From Fodinibius salicampi (GTDB taxonomy: Bacteria; Bacteroidota; Rhodothermia; Balneolales; Balneolaceae), in contig NZ_BAABRS010000001.1 in assembly GCF_039545095.1 (NCBI RefSeq), positions 1,302,001 through 1,366,000 on the forward strand: DNA of 64,000 nt, in the 5' to 3' direction. Shown here in pieces: positions 53,836-62,890 of the stretch. Numbering within the stretch: the stretch's first letter is position 1; every line of letters starts with the position of its first letter. The position numbers were made by a program, and so were the translations under genes. Under the pieces are notes generated by a model, which worked only from the letters and a program-made list of their open reading frames with translations, was not told where the DNA came from and made no database searches.

Positions 53836-54543
53836 CTACTTCAAGCGATCGGTAATATCTGCGAGAGGAGGATCAAATTTTTCCTGAAATATTTCAAACG
53901 GTACTCTCTTTCCTACTTCATTCTTTACATTGCTTTCTTCTATTACCTGCTGATAAGTTTCGTAGCAGTCTAGGGCATCATGGAATCTTTGATAATCCTC
54001 ATCATTCGCCTGTACCCAGCAATCAATTTCTTCTTCTTTTGAAGAAGTGAGGTTAAATTTCCCTTCTCCTTTATTTTCATTGTAATGCGTAAAAAAAGCC
54101 AGTCGCTGCGGATAGGCTTTCCCCTCACGTTTCAAATCACAATACACACTTTTAACGACCGCATGACTTACCAGATGATCTTCGAAACCACTTATGCCAT
54201 GAACGGCATAGGTAACCAGCACATCAGGTTCCAGCTTTTTAACATGGGTCTTAATTTCTTCTTCTATCTGTCTTGGATCCAGCTCCTTAAGCCCACTATC
54301 GGGCATAGCCAGCACTTCCATGCCTGTCAAGCCCAATACATCCCTGACACACTGCATCTCCTTAAAACGGATCTCTCCCATTTCCTCTTTATCTATTCCC
54401 AAACGAAATCGCTGCTTTGTTGCCTCTCCTTTGGTAAGGGTCAGCAAATAAACTTCATGTCCATTTCGAAGCTGAGCGGCAATGGCCGGAGCGGGGCCGA
54501 AGGATTCATCATCGGGATGAGGAAAGACGTATAGGATTTTCAT
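53836..54543 (-). CDS. PIG-L/LmbE-family deacetylase, BshB2-like
   Basis: A 235-residue zinc-dependent N-deacetylase. The metal motif is FPHPDDESFGP near the start, and the third ligand His is in GFEDHLVSHAVV. The family removes acetyl groups from N-acetyl-glucosaminyl compounds. Bacilli carry a second bacillithiol deacetylase (BshB2) with a similar FPHPDDE start. Since bshB1 is at 62130 in this window, a role as an accessory bacillithiol deacetylase or conjugate amidase is possible but unproven. Confidence 0.85.
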   Translation of the reverse strand: MKILYVFPHPDDESFGPAPAIAAQLRNGHEVYLLTLTKGEATKQRFRLGIDKEEMGEIRFKEMQCVRDVLGLTGMEVLAMPDSGLKELDPRQIEEEIKTHVKKLEPDVLVTYAVHGISGFEDHLVSHAVVKSVYCDLKREGKAYPQRLAFFTHYNENKGEGKFNLTSSKEEEIDCWVQANDEDYQRFHDALDCYETYQQVIEESNVKNEVGKRVPFEIFQEKFDPPLADITDRLK

Positions 54544-54661
54544 ATCAGCTAGTTAGACAGAATTCTCAAAATTTAGTTGTATCAAACTTTAAAAATCTGA
54601 CACACCAAACAAGAATTAATTTTCATATAGAATAGTATATGCCAAAACTGCAAAAAGCCGA

Positions 54662-55399
54662 TTAAGCCGTAGCACTGGGTAAGGCGATTTCGACACCGTC
54701 TAAAACCGGACTTTCTACTTTTACATCACTTTCAATAACTCCGTCCCGGAGACGAATGATGCGCCGGGCGTGATCTGCTATTTCATCTTCATGGGTCACC
54801 AATAAAATGGTATTTCCCATCCGGTATAATTCCTCAAACAACAACATAATTTCTTCACCGGTCTTAGTATCCAGATTTCCGGTAGGTTCGTCAGCCAACA
54901 GTATAGAGGGATTGTTTACCAGCGCCCGGGCTATGGCTACCCGCTGTCGCTGTCCCCCTGATAGCTCATTGGGCTTATGATCAAGGCGATCTCCCAAGCC
55001 TACCCGCTCGAGTGTTCGGGCTGAACGTTGGCGCCGTTCTGCTGTTTTTACTCCCGAGTAGATTAACGGGAGTTCTACATTAGATAAGCAATCAGTACGC
55101 GGAAGTAAATTAAATGTCTGAAATACAAATCCGATCTCCCTGTTACGTACTTCAGCCAGCTCGGCATCCTCAAGCTTACTTACATCTTGTCCATTCAGGA
55201 TATAAATCCCGGAAGTAGGGGTATCCAGACAACCGATCAGGTTCATGAGGGTAGATTTTCCGGAGCCGGAAGGACCCATAATGGCAATGTATTCATTTTC
55301 CTGCACATCAAAGGATACACCGTCAAGCGCCCGAACCTCTTGATTCCCCATTTGATAAATTTTCATCAATTCTTCAATCTTAATAATCGGTTCTGCCAT
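54662..55399 (-). CDS. MacB/LolD-type ABC transporter ATPase
   Basis: A 245-residue ATP-binding subunit. Walker A is GPSGSGKST, the signature LSGGQRQR, Walker [13 protein letters not shown] and the switch His in LLVTHEDE. The segment [21 protein letters not shown] is typical of the MacB/LolD group, which drives mechanotransmission to long-periplasmic permeases. It is the last gene of a minus-strand run containing the adaptor (7-base gap), the TolC-like channel and, further upstream, two permeases that lack their own ATPase domain. Confidence 0.94.
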   Translation of the reverse strand: MAEPIIKIEELMKIYQMGNQEVRALDGVSFDVQENEYIAIMGPSGSGKSTLMNLIGCLDTPTSGIYILNGQDVSKLEDAELAEVRNREIGFVFQTFNLLPRTDCLSNVELPLIYSGVKTAERRQRSARTLERVGLGDRLDHKPNELSGGQRQRVAIARALVNNPSILLADEPTGNLDTKTGEEIMLLFEELYRMGNTILLVTHEDEIADHARRIIRLRDGVIESDVKVESPVLDGVEIALPSATA

Positions 55400-55405
55400 A
55401 AACTA

Positions 55406-56767
55406 TTACCTGCTGCTAAATTTTCTGTTATTGATATTAACCTTATCACCGTCCGCCAATTCATTGGATAGTATGCGGTAGCTTCCGGTCACTACTTCTT
55501 CTCCTTCTTCAAGGCCCGAGAGAATCTGCATATGTGTATTATCACTAATGCCGGTCTTTACCTCACGGCGATACCCACGCCCGTCCTCAACCACAAATAC
55601 CACTTTGCGCATATCCTCAACAGGTATAACGCTTTCCTCTTCATTAGATAGTGAATCATTTTCAGTTGTATCTTGTACGGATTCATCTGCAAAGTCTCGT
55701 ACGGTAACGGCCTGTATGGGTACCGAAACTACGTTATGAGCGGTCTGAGTCTTAACATCCACCGTAGCAGACATTCCTGGTTTAAAGGAGGGAGTAAATG
55801 TATCCTCGGGACTTTCTCCCTCCGATACCGATTGAACCAGTTTATCACCAGCCATATCCAGGTTGTGAGCTGTACTCACTCGTATTTTAACCTCATAATT
55901 GGTTACTTCCTCGCTTGTTCCTTCAGACGTTACATCTGCTGAGTTTGCTATTTCTGTCACCACTCCACCAAATACTCGATCCGGATAAGCATCAACCATA
56001 ATATTCGCCGAGTCGTTGACCGCTACATTTACAATATCATTCTCATTGACTTCAATCTGTACTTCCATCTGATCCATTTTTGCGATGCGCAGCAGTTCAG
56101 TTCCAATCGACTGGGTATTTCCCAGCACCCGCTCTCCTACTTCAACAGCAAGCTTACTAATTGTCCCTTCCCGCGGTGCGCGAATAATCGTTTTCTGAAG
56201 TTCTTCCCGGGCCTGTTGAAGCTGGGCCTGAATACTCTGCACCTGGTATTCAGCCGCCTGGAAACTAGCTTGACGGGCTTCATAACTTGACTTTGATTGA
56301 ATATATTCCGCTTTTGAGATAGCTTGGGATTCATACAGCTCTTTATTCTGATTGAAAACCGACTCTGCTTCCAAAAGATTCGCTCGTGCTTCTTCCAGCC
56401 TTGCTTTTTGTGTTAACAGGGAAGCATTAATTTCATCTATCCGGGCCTGATAAATATCCGGTTTTATGCGTAACAGTAAATCACCTTTTGAAACGTAATC
56501 CCCCTCTTTAATGGGAAGTTCAATAATTTCACCCGAAACCTCTGGTCGCATGGTCACTTCTACCTCAGGCTGAATTTTTCCGGAAGCTGACACTACCTGG
56601 GTAATTGTCTTCAGCTCTGCCTTTACGGTTTCAACGGTTTTTCCTTTGTCACCTCCCCCGAGCCACCCCATATATTTGGCTGTAATTCCTCCCAAGGCCA
56701 GCAAAAGTATAATTACCCCACTGAAGACAAACAGCTTTTGAGTGGATGATTTTTGTTTTTTTGCCAT
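55406..56767 (-). CDS. MacA/HlyD-type periplasmic adaptor
   Basis: A 453-residue membrane-fusion protein with one N-terminal helix (residues about 12-32). The first lipoyl half (SGKIQPEVEVTMRPEVSGEI) is followed by a long alpha-helical hairpin (residues about 110-195), the second lipoyl half (TIIRAPREGTISKLAVEVGERV) and a beta-barrel/membrane-proximal region. It links an inner-membrane ABC pump to an outer-membrane channel. Neighbours on both sides are the matching ATPase and TolC-like protein. Confidence 0.93.
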   Translation of the reverse strand: MAKKQKSSTQKLFVFSGVIILLLALGGITAKYMGWLGGGDKGKTVETVKAELKTITQVVSASGKIQPEVEVTMRPEVSGEIIELPIKEGDYVSKGDLLLRIKPDIYQARIDEINASLLTQKARLEEARANLLEAESVFNQNKELYESQAISKAEYIQSKSSYEARQASFQAAEYQVQSIQAQLQQAREELQKTIIRAPREGTISKLAVEVGERVLGNTQSIGTELLRIAKMDQMEVQIEVNENDIVNVAVNDSANIMVDAYPDRVFGGVVTEIANSADVTSEGTSEEVTNYEVKIRVSTAHNLDMAGDKLVQSVSEGESPEDTFTPSFKPGMSATVDVKTQTAHNVVSVPIQAVTVRDFADESVQDTTENDSLSNEEESVIPVEDMRKVVFVVEDGRGYRREVKTGISDNTHMQILSGLEEGEEVVTGSYRILSNELADGDKVNINNRKFSSR

Positions 56768-56789
56768 TTTCTTAATCTCTTAAATAAAA

Positions 56790-58136
56790 TTATTCTAAAG
56801 TTATATCCTGATTCAGCCTTCCAATGTAGTAATCAAGCAGTTGCTGTTGGAAGATTACCCGAAACAATGCCTGGGCCCTGCTGGCTTGCGCTTCTGTATA
56901 CTGGGCATTGGCATCACTTAGTTCAATTAATGTTCCTGCCCCCACTTCATAACGCTCTTTCTGGGTTTGATAGGAACGTTCTGCCGCTCTCAACGCTTTC
57001 TCAGACGACTCCAGCTGCTTGACATACGAGCGATAATCATTATAGGCCTGATTAACCTCCTGGACTACCTGCAGCTCCAAGTCTTCTAAATTCAGCTTAG
57101 CATTCTTATAATTAATTTGCTGGGACTGTACATTCGTTCTTCTATTCAAGTTTCCGAAAATGGGGATACTTAATGAAAGACCAATTCCCCGGCTTATGTT
57201 TTGGTCGAAAAACTGATCTTCAAAATTAAGTGGAATTCCATCAGAATAACGACTCCCTACAGAGCCACTCAAGCTTAACGACGGATATAAACTACCTCGG
57301 GTAGCACTCAGCTGGTGTCGAATCGATTTGATATTATATTCTTCACTTTTTAAATCAGATCGATTCTCCAGGGCCGTGGTCACGAGTTGCTCCAAATCAT
57401 AATCCGCTGCAGCGGCCGTTTGTTCATCAATCTCGGGTGTCTCAAAATTATATTCTTTTCGAGGGTCAACCTGAAGGGTCTGTATCAACTGCAGGCGACT
57501 GGACTCCACGGCATTTTCTGAATTAACCACTGCCAATTCATTATTTGCAACCGTTGCTTCCTGATTGTATAAATCCACTTGGGGCCGGGAACCAACTTCC
57601 ACTTGTGCTCTAACCTGTTCTAACGTTTTTCGAGAGGCCTCCAGATTTTCCCGATCGATTCTCAAAAACTCCTTATCCAATATCAGCTGTAAATAATTAC
57701 TGGCCGTATTAAAAATAATATCTTCTCGTACGCGCCGCAGGTTTTCCTCACCTGACCGTTTGTCATATTGACTGCTACGGAGGGAATGCAAATTCTCAAG
57801 ACCACTATAAATAGGGAGATCTGCATTCAAACGACCGAAAAAGGAATGGGTTGTTTCGGTTACAATTTCCCCTATATCCTGATTAAAATTACGTCCTATA
57901 TCCCTATTACCAGATACACTTGCGTTTATTGATGGGAGATAATCCGCCTTTTCGCTCAGCACCTGCCTCTCAGATAATTCAACATTATTCTGCGCTACTT
58001 CTAGTTGGTTACTATTTTCAAGAGCAATATTAATGGCCTCATCCAACGTAATAGGCTGAGCATCTTGTGCATACCCACCAATGGTAATAAAAAAACTTAT
58101 AAGAAAAAGCAGAATCCCTGTACGCATACTCATCAT
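56790..58136 (-). CDS. TolC-like outer-membrane efflux protein
   Basis: A 448-residue outer-membrane factor with a signal peptide ending near GGYAQ. Two structural repeats of the TolC family are visible: ITLDEAINIALENSNQLEVA near the start, and long coiled-coil stretches (QVVQEVNQAYNDYRSYVKQL, EKALRAAERSYQTQKERYEVG, with GTLIELSDANAQYTEAQ) at the end. It completes a tripartite efflux system with the adaptor 22 bases downstream. The 232-base gap upstream suggests its own promoter. Confidence 0.94.
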   Translation of the reverse strand: MMSMRTGILLFLISFFITIGGYAQDAQPITLDEAINIALENSNQLEVAQNNVELSERQVLSEKADYLPSINASVSGNRDIGRNFNQDIGEIVTETTHSFFGRLNADLPIYSGLENLHSLRSSQYDKRSGEENLRRVREDIIFNTASNYLQLILDKEFLRIDRENLEASRKTLEQVRAQVEVGSRPQVDLYNQEATVANNELAVVNSENAVESSRLQLIQTLQVDPRKEYNFETPEIDEQTAAAADYDLEQLVTTALENRSDLKSEEYNIKSIRHQLSATRGSLYPSLSLSGSVGSRYSDGIPLNFEDQFFDQNISRGIGLSLSIPIFGNLNRRTNVQSQQINYKNAKLNLEDLELQVVQEVNQAYNDYRSYVKQLESSEKALRAAERSYQTQKERYEVGAGTLIELSDANAQYTEAQASRAQALFRVIFQQQLLDYYIGRLNQDITLE

Positions 58137-58368
58137 AGAAATTATTTTTGGTTCATTTGTGTAATTACACGAACTATTATAAAAATAGTTACGCTTCGAA
58201 AAGAGTTTTTTTAGTTAAAAAATTTAAAAGGGATGAACAGGTAGGAATACAGTACACCTATACATTATTCATGCATAAGAATTGAAGTACAGTAAAATCA
58301 CACAAAGCAATCAGATATGATGTAAAAGCTCCCACATAGGCTTTCTAACTAACTCTCTCGCTCAATTT

Positions 58369-58770
58369 TTACTCTTCTGCGCTTCCGTTCGAGTTTGGTA
58401 GGTGCTTCCCAACTTTTTCATCGAACTTTTCTTCGGCAAAATCAGTAACAAAGGATAGTGCTTTTCGCATAGCAAGTCGCTTTAACTCATAAAGCAGCGT
58501 ACTGGTAAATTTTCCGTCAGAAGAAGAGGAAGAGGATAAAGATACAGATTCCTCCTGCCTTTCCCGATGTCCGATAAGAAAACCCAGAAATACAGCCCCA
58601 CCAACTACTGGCAGAGGATGCTTCCTTATAAATGATTTGGGGTCCAAGCTATCGCTCACATCATGACGAACCTGATCAATCGAGTCGTCAAGCTCATCCT
58701 GAATTTGTTCGAGCTCGGCTTCCAATTCTTGCTTCTTCTGTTCTAATTTATCCGTCTGATCTTTTGCCAT
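58369..58770 (-). CDS. DUF3618-like membrane protein with N-terminal coiled coil
   Basis: A 133-residue protein: an acidic coiled coil (residues about 5-35, LEQKKQELEAELEQIQDELDD), a short hydrophobic helix after IRKHPLPVVGGAVFLGFLIG, a Ser-rich loop and a helical C-terminus. The pattern recalls DUF3618/YqjK-like proteins. An ATG at 58788 exists, but the one at 58770 has a strong GAGGAAA ribosome site four bases before it and avoids overlap with the preceding gene, so it is preferred. It is third in a trio with a DUF883-like and a holin-like gene. Confidence 0.72.
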   Translation of the reverse strand: MAKDQTDKLEQKKQELEAELEQIQDELDDSIDQVRHDVSDSLDPKSFIRKHPLPVVGGAVFLGFLIGHRERQEESVSLSSSSSSDGKFTSTLLYELKRLAMRKALSFVTDFAEEKFDEKVGKHLPNSNGSAEE

Positions 58771-58780
58771 GATATTTCCT

Positions 58781-59227
58781 CTATTCATTTCTATTTAAAG
58801 AATGATCAATCTCCATCTCAGCCGATTCAAGCTTTTTATGCTCTCTTTTCCTATTTCCTTCAACAGCCTTAATCATTTCCTCCTCAAAACTCTGCTGTAG
58901 CGTATCAAATACCCGCCTGGGTTTCAGATAAATAAAAGCTATACCTACCACGAAAAGCGGAATGGATACAATCAGGAATCCCAGACTTTGACTGCCTATT
59001 AAATTGCCCAGATAAATAGCTAAAGCTACCAAAACAAAGCATACTCCCCCCAACAGCAGTAATGCTCCCGTCGTCCGCTGTACAGAAACAGCGATCCAGT
59101 GGGAAAAATGTTCTCCGGAATTTAGCATTACCAATTCGATACGCTTCTCCACATATCGTTTGATATCGGCAACCATCGACCGGAGCTTTTGTCCCACCTT
59201 ATCTGTTGTAGCTTTATCTGATTTCAT
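58781..59227 (-). CDS. Phage-holin-like membrane protein (YqjE/PF07332 type)
   Basis: A 148-residue protein with two close transmembrane helices in the middle (GALLLLGGVCFVLVALAIYLG and SLGFLIVSIPLFVVGIAFIYL) flanked by charged helices. This is the Phage_holin_3_6 architecture of E. coli YqjE, which is chromosomal and not a phage lysis protein. It starts 2 bases after the DUF883-like gene, as yqjE follows yqjD. The role is thought to be envelope-related; ribosome association at the membrane is reported for YqjD. Confidence 0.8.
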   Translation of the reverse strand: MKSDKATTDKVGQKLRSMVADIKRYVEKRIELVMLNSGEHFSHWIAVSVQRTTGALLLLGGVCFVLVALAIYLGNLIGSQSLGFLIVSIPLFVVGIAFIYLKPRRVFDTLQQSFEEEMIKAVEGNRKREHKKLESAEMEIDHSLNRNE

Positions 59228-59229
59228 TC

Positions 59230-59442
59230 CTAATCATCAGAACTTAAAATTTTCCCAAGTATATACCCGGCAAAAAGCCCTGCAGCCACACTCTTTACAG
59301 GATGTTCCCTGATTAAATGTTCTGCCCGACCTTTCAGTTCTTCAATTTTTTCAGGTAGCTCATCATTTTCTACCATTTGACGACCGCGATCTAAAGCATC
59401 ATCCAATCGACGATTTACATTTTCAAGTATCTCTTCATTCAT
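59230..59442 (-). CDS. Small DUF883/YqjD-like membrane protein
   Basis: A 70-residue protein: amphipathic helix (NVNRRLDDALDRGRQMVEN), then REHPVKSVAAGLFAGYILGKIL, the short C-terminal membrane anchor typical of YqjD/ElaB-type proteins, whose family end is also built around a basic-His-Pro turn and a glycine-rich helix. It is first in the trio with the holin-like and DUF3618-like genes. Confidence 0.78.
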   Translation of the reverse strand: MNEEILENVNRRLDDALDRGRQMVENDELPEKIEELKGRAEHLIREHPVKSVAAGLFAGYILGKILSSDD

Positions 59443-59532
59443 AACAGTTCAATTTAATTTAGGGTTTTCACCTAAGGATACGCTTAATTATAAGGAAATT
59501 ATTGGTAAAGTGATGCATAAATAAGCCGCGAT

Positions 59533-60756
59533 TTATTCGTACCGCAGGCTATCTATGGGATCCAATTGTGCAGCTTTATAGGCTGGATATACTCCAAATA
59601 CCATACCCACTACAAACATACCAAAAAAGCCGACAATTACGGCCCAAATGGGAATAACCGGCTCCGTTTCTATCCACAGGGCCATGCCGTTTCCAGCCAG
59701 GATGCCTAATGCTATGCCAATAACTCCACCCAGCTGACAAATAAAAACGGCCTCTGCCAAAAATTGTGAAATGATAGCTTTTTTAGTAGCCCCCACTGCT
59801 TTTCGGATTCCGATTTCGCGTGTTCGCTCGGTAACCGACACCAGCATAATATTCATTACGCCGATTCCCGCTCCAAGCAGGGTAATACCTCCTATTACAA
59901 AACCCACTATATAAAGTATAAAAGTAAACTGGTCGAAAGTTCCGGCCAGGGAGTCATTCGTTTCAATTTCAAAATCATTTTCCATACCCGGCGCCACCTT
60001 ACGGATCACCCGCATCACTCCAATAACTTCATCCATTGTGGCCTCAATAAAATCCATAGTCGGAGATTTTACCTGTATATCAATATTCCGGTCACCACCA
60101 TACATCCGCAGGGCCGTCGTATATGGAATGAGTACAAATTCATCCAGCGACTGCCCGAAAATACTGCCCTTTTGGTCAAGCAACCCAATGATTCTAAACT
60201 GCTGACCAGCAATCCGGATATCCTTTCCCAACGGATATTCAGTTTCAAAGAGTTCGGCCTGCACTTCGCTTCCTATAATGGCAAAAAATCTCCCGTATTG
60301 AATGTCTTCATCCGTGAAGTTTCTTCCATCAATTAATTCATAAGCATTATTACTCAGATAGTGCTGATTGCTTCCCTTGATTTGTACCGTCGGATCGGTT
60401 TCCTTATCGCCGTAGATAATTTTTGTGCGGTCAAATGTTTCATCGGGACTTACATCTTCGGCCAAACGCAGCCGCTCTTTGAGTTTCTCAAGGGTGGTAA
60501 ACGAAATATTCTGCCGATTACGGTCGCTTTGCATATCATTACCAATACGGATAGAAGGAGTCCGTGATACATTGATTACATCTCCGCCCATCATACTCAT
60601 AGTATTTGTAAAAAAATTGTCCAATACCGCTACAGCTGTAGTGGAGACAATGACAGAGAACACCCCTACCACCAGTGCCAATAAGGTTAAAGAAGAACGG
60701 AGTTTATTCGCCCAGAGTGCGCCAAAAGCTTGTTTAAATATCTCTAATAAATTCAT
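59533..60756 (-). CDS. MacB-type ABC permease
   Basis: A 407-residue permease without ATPase domain. One N-terminal helix (LRSSLTLLALVVGVFSVIVS) is followed by a periplasmic MacB-PCD domain (about residues 50-270) and an FtsX domain with three helices ending in VYPAYKAAQLDPIDSLRYE. The segment TERTREIGIRKAVGATKKAI is the coupling-helix region. It is paralogous to the permease encoded one base upstream, and the two probably form a heterodimer powered by the separate ATPase at 54662-55399. Confidence 0.93.
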   Translation of the reverse strand: MNLLEIFKQAFGALWANKLRSSLTLLALVVGVFSVIVSTTAVAVLDNFFTNTMSMMGGDVINVSRTPSIRIGNDMQSDRNRQNISFTTLEKLKERLRLAEDVSPDETFDRTKIIYGDKETDPTVQIKGSNQHYLSNNAYELIDGRNFTDEDIQYGRFFAIIGSEVQAELFETEYPLGKDIRIAGQQFRIIGLLDQKGSIFGQSLDEFVLIPYTTALRMYGGDRNIDIQVKSPTMDFIEATMDEVIGVMRVIRKVAPGMENDFEIETNDSLAGTFDQFTFILYIVGFVIGGITLLGAGIGVMNIMLVSVTERTREIGIRKAVGATKKAIISQFLAEAVFICQLGGVIGIALGILAGNGMALWIETEPVIPIWAVIVGFFGMFVVGMVFGVYPAYKAAQLDPIDSLRYE

Positions 60757-60757
60757 G

Positions 60758-61969
60758 TTATTCGTACCTAAGAGATTCTATAGGATCGGCATGAGCAGCT
60801 TTATAGGCCGGGATAAATCCAAAAATAAGTCCTACTAGCGAGCATAAAATAAATGCCCCAAAAACCACGCTGATATCAATCGAAGCGACAAAAATCTGAT
60901 TTAACAGAATACTGATGGGATACGACAAGGCAAGTCCAACGAGGCCGCCCAGCAAGCACATTACGATGGCTTCAATAAGAAATTGAGATAATATTTCCCA
61001 TCGCTTAGCCCCTACCGCCTGACGGATGCCAATCTCTTTTGTCCGCTCGCGAACGGAAACAAACATAATATTCATCACTCCTATTCCTCCAATGATCAGC
61101 GAAAGAAAGGTAAGCGCACCCCCAACCAGATAGAGTCCCGTTTTAAAAGATTCAAGCTGGGCTTTAAATGCCTCCGGCTTATTGATGGCAAAATCGTTTT
61201 CTTCTGTGGCCTCCAGCTGACGTATTCGGCGCATAATACCTTCAATTTCATACTCCCCCTCCTCCACACTCAGCTTATCCGAAAATTTAACCGCAATCTG
61301 TATACCGCTTCGCAGTCCAAAAACCTGTCCGTACGCCATGATGGGTACAATAGCACGACGATCCATATCTGAAAGTCCCAGGAACTTGCCCTGTTTTTTC
61401 AGTACGCCAATAACCCGAAATCTTTGTCCACCCATTCTGATATGTTCACCCAGTGGATTTTCTTGTTCAAAAAAAGTTTCCGCCAGGGTTGCACCTAGTA
61501 TTACCACTTTCACTCCTCTCCGAACTTCCTCTTCTGTAAACACCCGACCACTCTCAATATCCAGTCCTGCCGTATCAAAATACCTTGCAGTAACACCTGC
61601 CATAAAAACCCCTTCCGAGCTTTTATCTTCGTAACGCAGGGTCGTTCCTCGAGCCGCAGCTGCGGAAACGGCCGAAGCCAGCTCGCTGGATTGACGGATT
61701 TGATCCACATAACTGAGCTTCATTTCGCGACGGTTTCGATATTTCCACCATTCATAATTGGGTCCACCGCCCCAAGGTTGTTTCTCCACATACACAACAT
61801 TCTGACCCATCATCGCCATACTCTTGTCAAACTCGGCATCCATACCATTACTTACGGCATTCATGAGGGTTACCATCACAATACCGATTATGATACATAA
61901 AGTTGTAAGTATGGAACGGGTCTTATTGATCCTGAGGGCTCTTAATGAGATCTTTATTCCCTCCCACAT
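60758..61969 (-). CDS. MacB-type ABC permease
   Basis: A 403-residue paralogue of the next permease, with the same layout: N-terminal helix (RSILTTLCIIIGIVMVTLMN), a periplasmic domain, and an FtsX domain ending AYKAAHADPIESLRYE, with RERTKEIGIRQAVGAKRWEI as the coupling region. The frame is open to a TTG at 62038, but the ATG at 61969 (MWEGIKISLRALR) aligns with the start of its paralogue and is preferred. Only one base separates its stop from the next start, so the two are translated together. Confidence 0.92.
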   Translation of the reverse strand: MWEGIKISLRALRINKTRSILTTLCIIIGIVMVTLMNAVSNGMDAEFDKSMAMMGQNVVYVEKQPWGGGPNYEWWKYRNRREMKLSYVDQIRQSSELASAVSAAAARGTTLRYEDKSSEGVFMAGVTARYFDTAGLDIESGRVFTEEEVRRGVKVVILGATLAETFFEQENPLGEHIRMGGQRFRVIGVLKKQGKFLGLSDMDRRAIVPIMAYGQVFGLRSGIQIAVKFSDKLSVEEGEYEIEGIMRRIRQLEATEENDFAINKPEAFKAQLESFKTGLYLVGGALTFLSLIIGGIGVMNIMFVSVRERTKEIGIRQAVGAKRWEILSQFLIEAIVMCLLGGLVGLALSYPISILLNQIFVASIDISVVFGAFILCSLVGLIFGFIPAYKAAHADPIESLRYE

Positions 61970-62129
61970 GCTACTTATAAAACGTCTAACCACAGATACT
62001 CCTATTAATTTTATACTGAGATGTAGTATTCTACGCAAAAAAGATCAAATCGTTGCACAAAAATAAATTTGTTATCTTTTTAATCAGACTTATACTCTAC
62101 TATTCCATTTTTAATAAAAGATATAACTC

Positions 62130-62873
62130 ATGCAATTAGATATTCTTGCTCTGGCGGCCCATCCCGATGATACAGAACTATGCTGCGGAGGTACACTGGC
62201 GGCCCTGGCCAACCAAGGGAAAAAAGTGGGAGTTGTTGACTTTACGAAGGGAGAAATGGGTACACGAGGCACTCCTGAACAAAGGATGCGGGAAGCCTCT
62301 GCTGCAGCAGATATAATAGGACTCGAGGTACGCGAAAATCTGGAAATGGCGGATACAAAGATCCAAAACAACCGCGAAAATCAAAAAAAGATAATCCAAA
62401 AAATCCGTCAATACCGGCCGCATATCTGCCTGGTAGGAGCCCCTGAAGATCGCCATCCGGATCATGGTAACGGGACTCAACTGGCACTCGATGCAATTTA
62501 CTACAGTGGACTTACAAAAATTGAAACCCGTGATGCAAAGGGGAGTCGACAAGAACGGTGGCGTCCTTCACACACCTTGCACTATATGCAGGATCGTCCT
62601 TTTGAACCAGATATTGTTTTTGACATTAGTGATACATTTGAAACTAAAAAGAAAGCTATATTGGCATTTGAGACGCAGTTTAATGTAGCAGATCCAAAGG
62701 ATGAGCCGAAAACCTATATTTCCGACACCGAATTTTTTGAGGGTATTGCAGCTCGTGCCCGTCATTACGGACATCTGATTGGGACTAAATACGGCGAACC
62801 GTTTAAGTATCAAAACGGTCCCCTGCCAATGCGTTCTTTAAAGACTCTTTTTGAAACAAGTCCGATGAGATAA
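62130..62873 (+). CDS. bshB1: Bacillithiol biosynthesis deacetylase BshB1
   Basis: A 247-residue zinc deacetylase that removes the acetyl group from GlcNAc-malate in the second step of bacillithiol synthesis. The family motifs are LALAAHPDDTELCCGGTLA, DFTKGEMGTRGTPEQRMREA (the BshB1 signature), DRHPDHGNGTQLALDA and FEGIAARARHYGHLIGTKYGEPF. Full length. bshA and bshC are not in the window. It is divergent from the MacB-like permease gene. Confidence 0.95.
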   Translation: MQLDILALAAHPDDTELCCGGTLAALANQGKKVGVVDFTKGEMGTRGTPEQRMREASAAADIIGLEVRENLEMADTKIQNNRENQKKIIQKIRQYRPHICLVGAPEDRHPDHGNGTQLALDAIYYSGLTKIETRDAKGSRQERWRPSHTLHYMQDRPFEPDIVFDISDTFETKKKAILAFETQFNVADPKDEPKTYISDTEFFEGIAARARHYGHLIGTKYGEPFKYQNGPLPMRSLKTLFETSPMR

Positions 62874-62890
62874 TTAGCAGCAGCGCAGTA

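Noticed and set aside
58781-59227. Holin-like gene as a sign of prophage
   Set aside because: It sits with DUF883-like and DUF3618-like genes, as in the chromosomal yqjD-yqjE arrangement, and no other phage gene is present.
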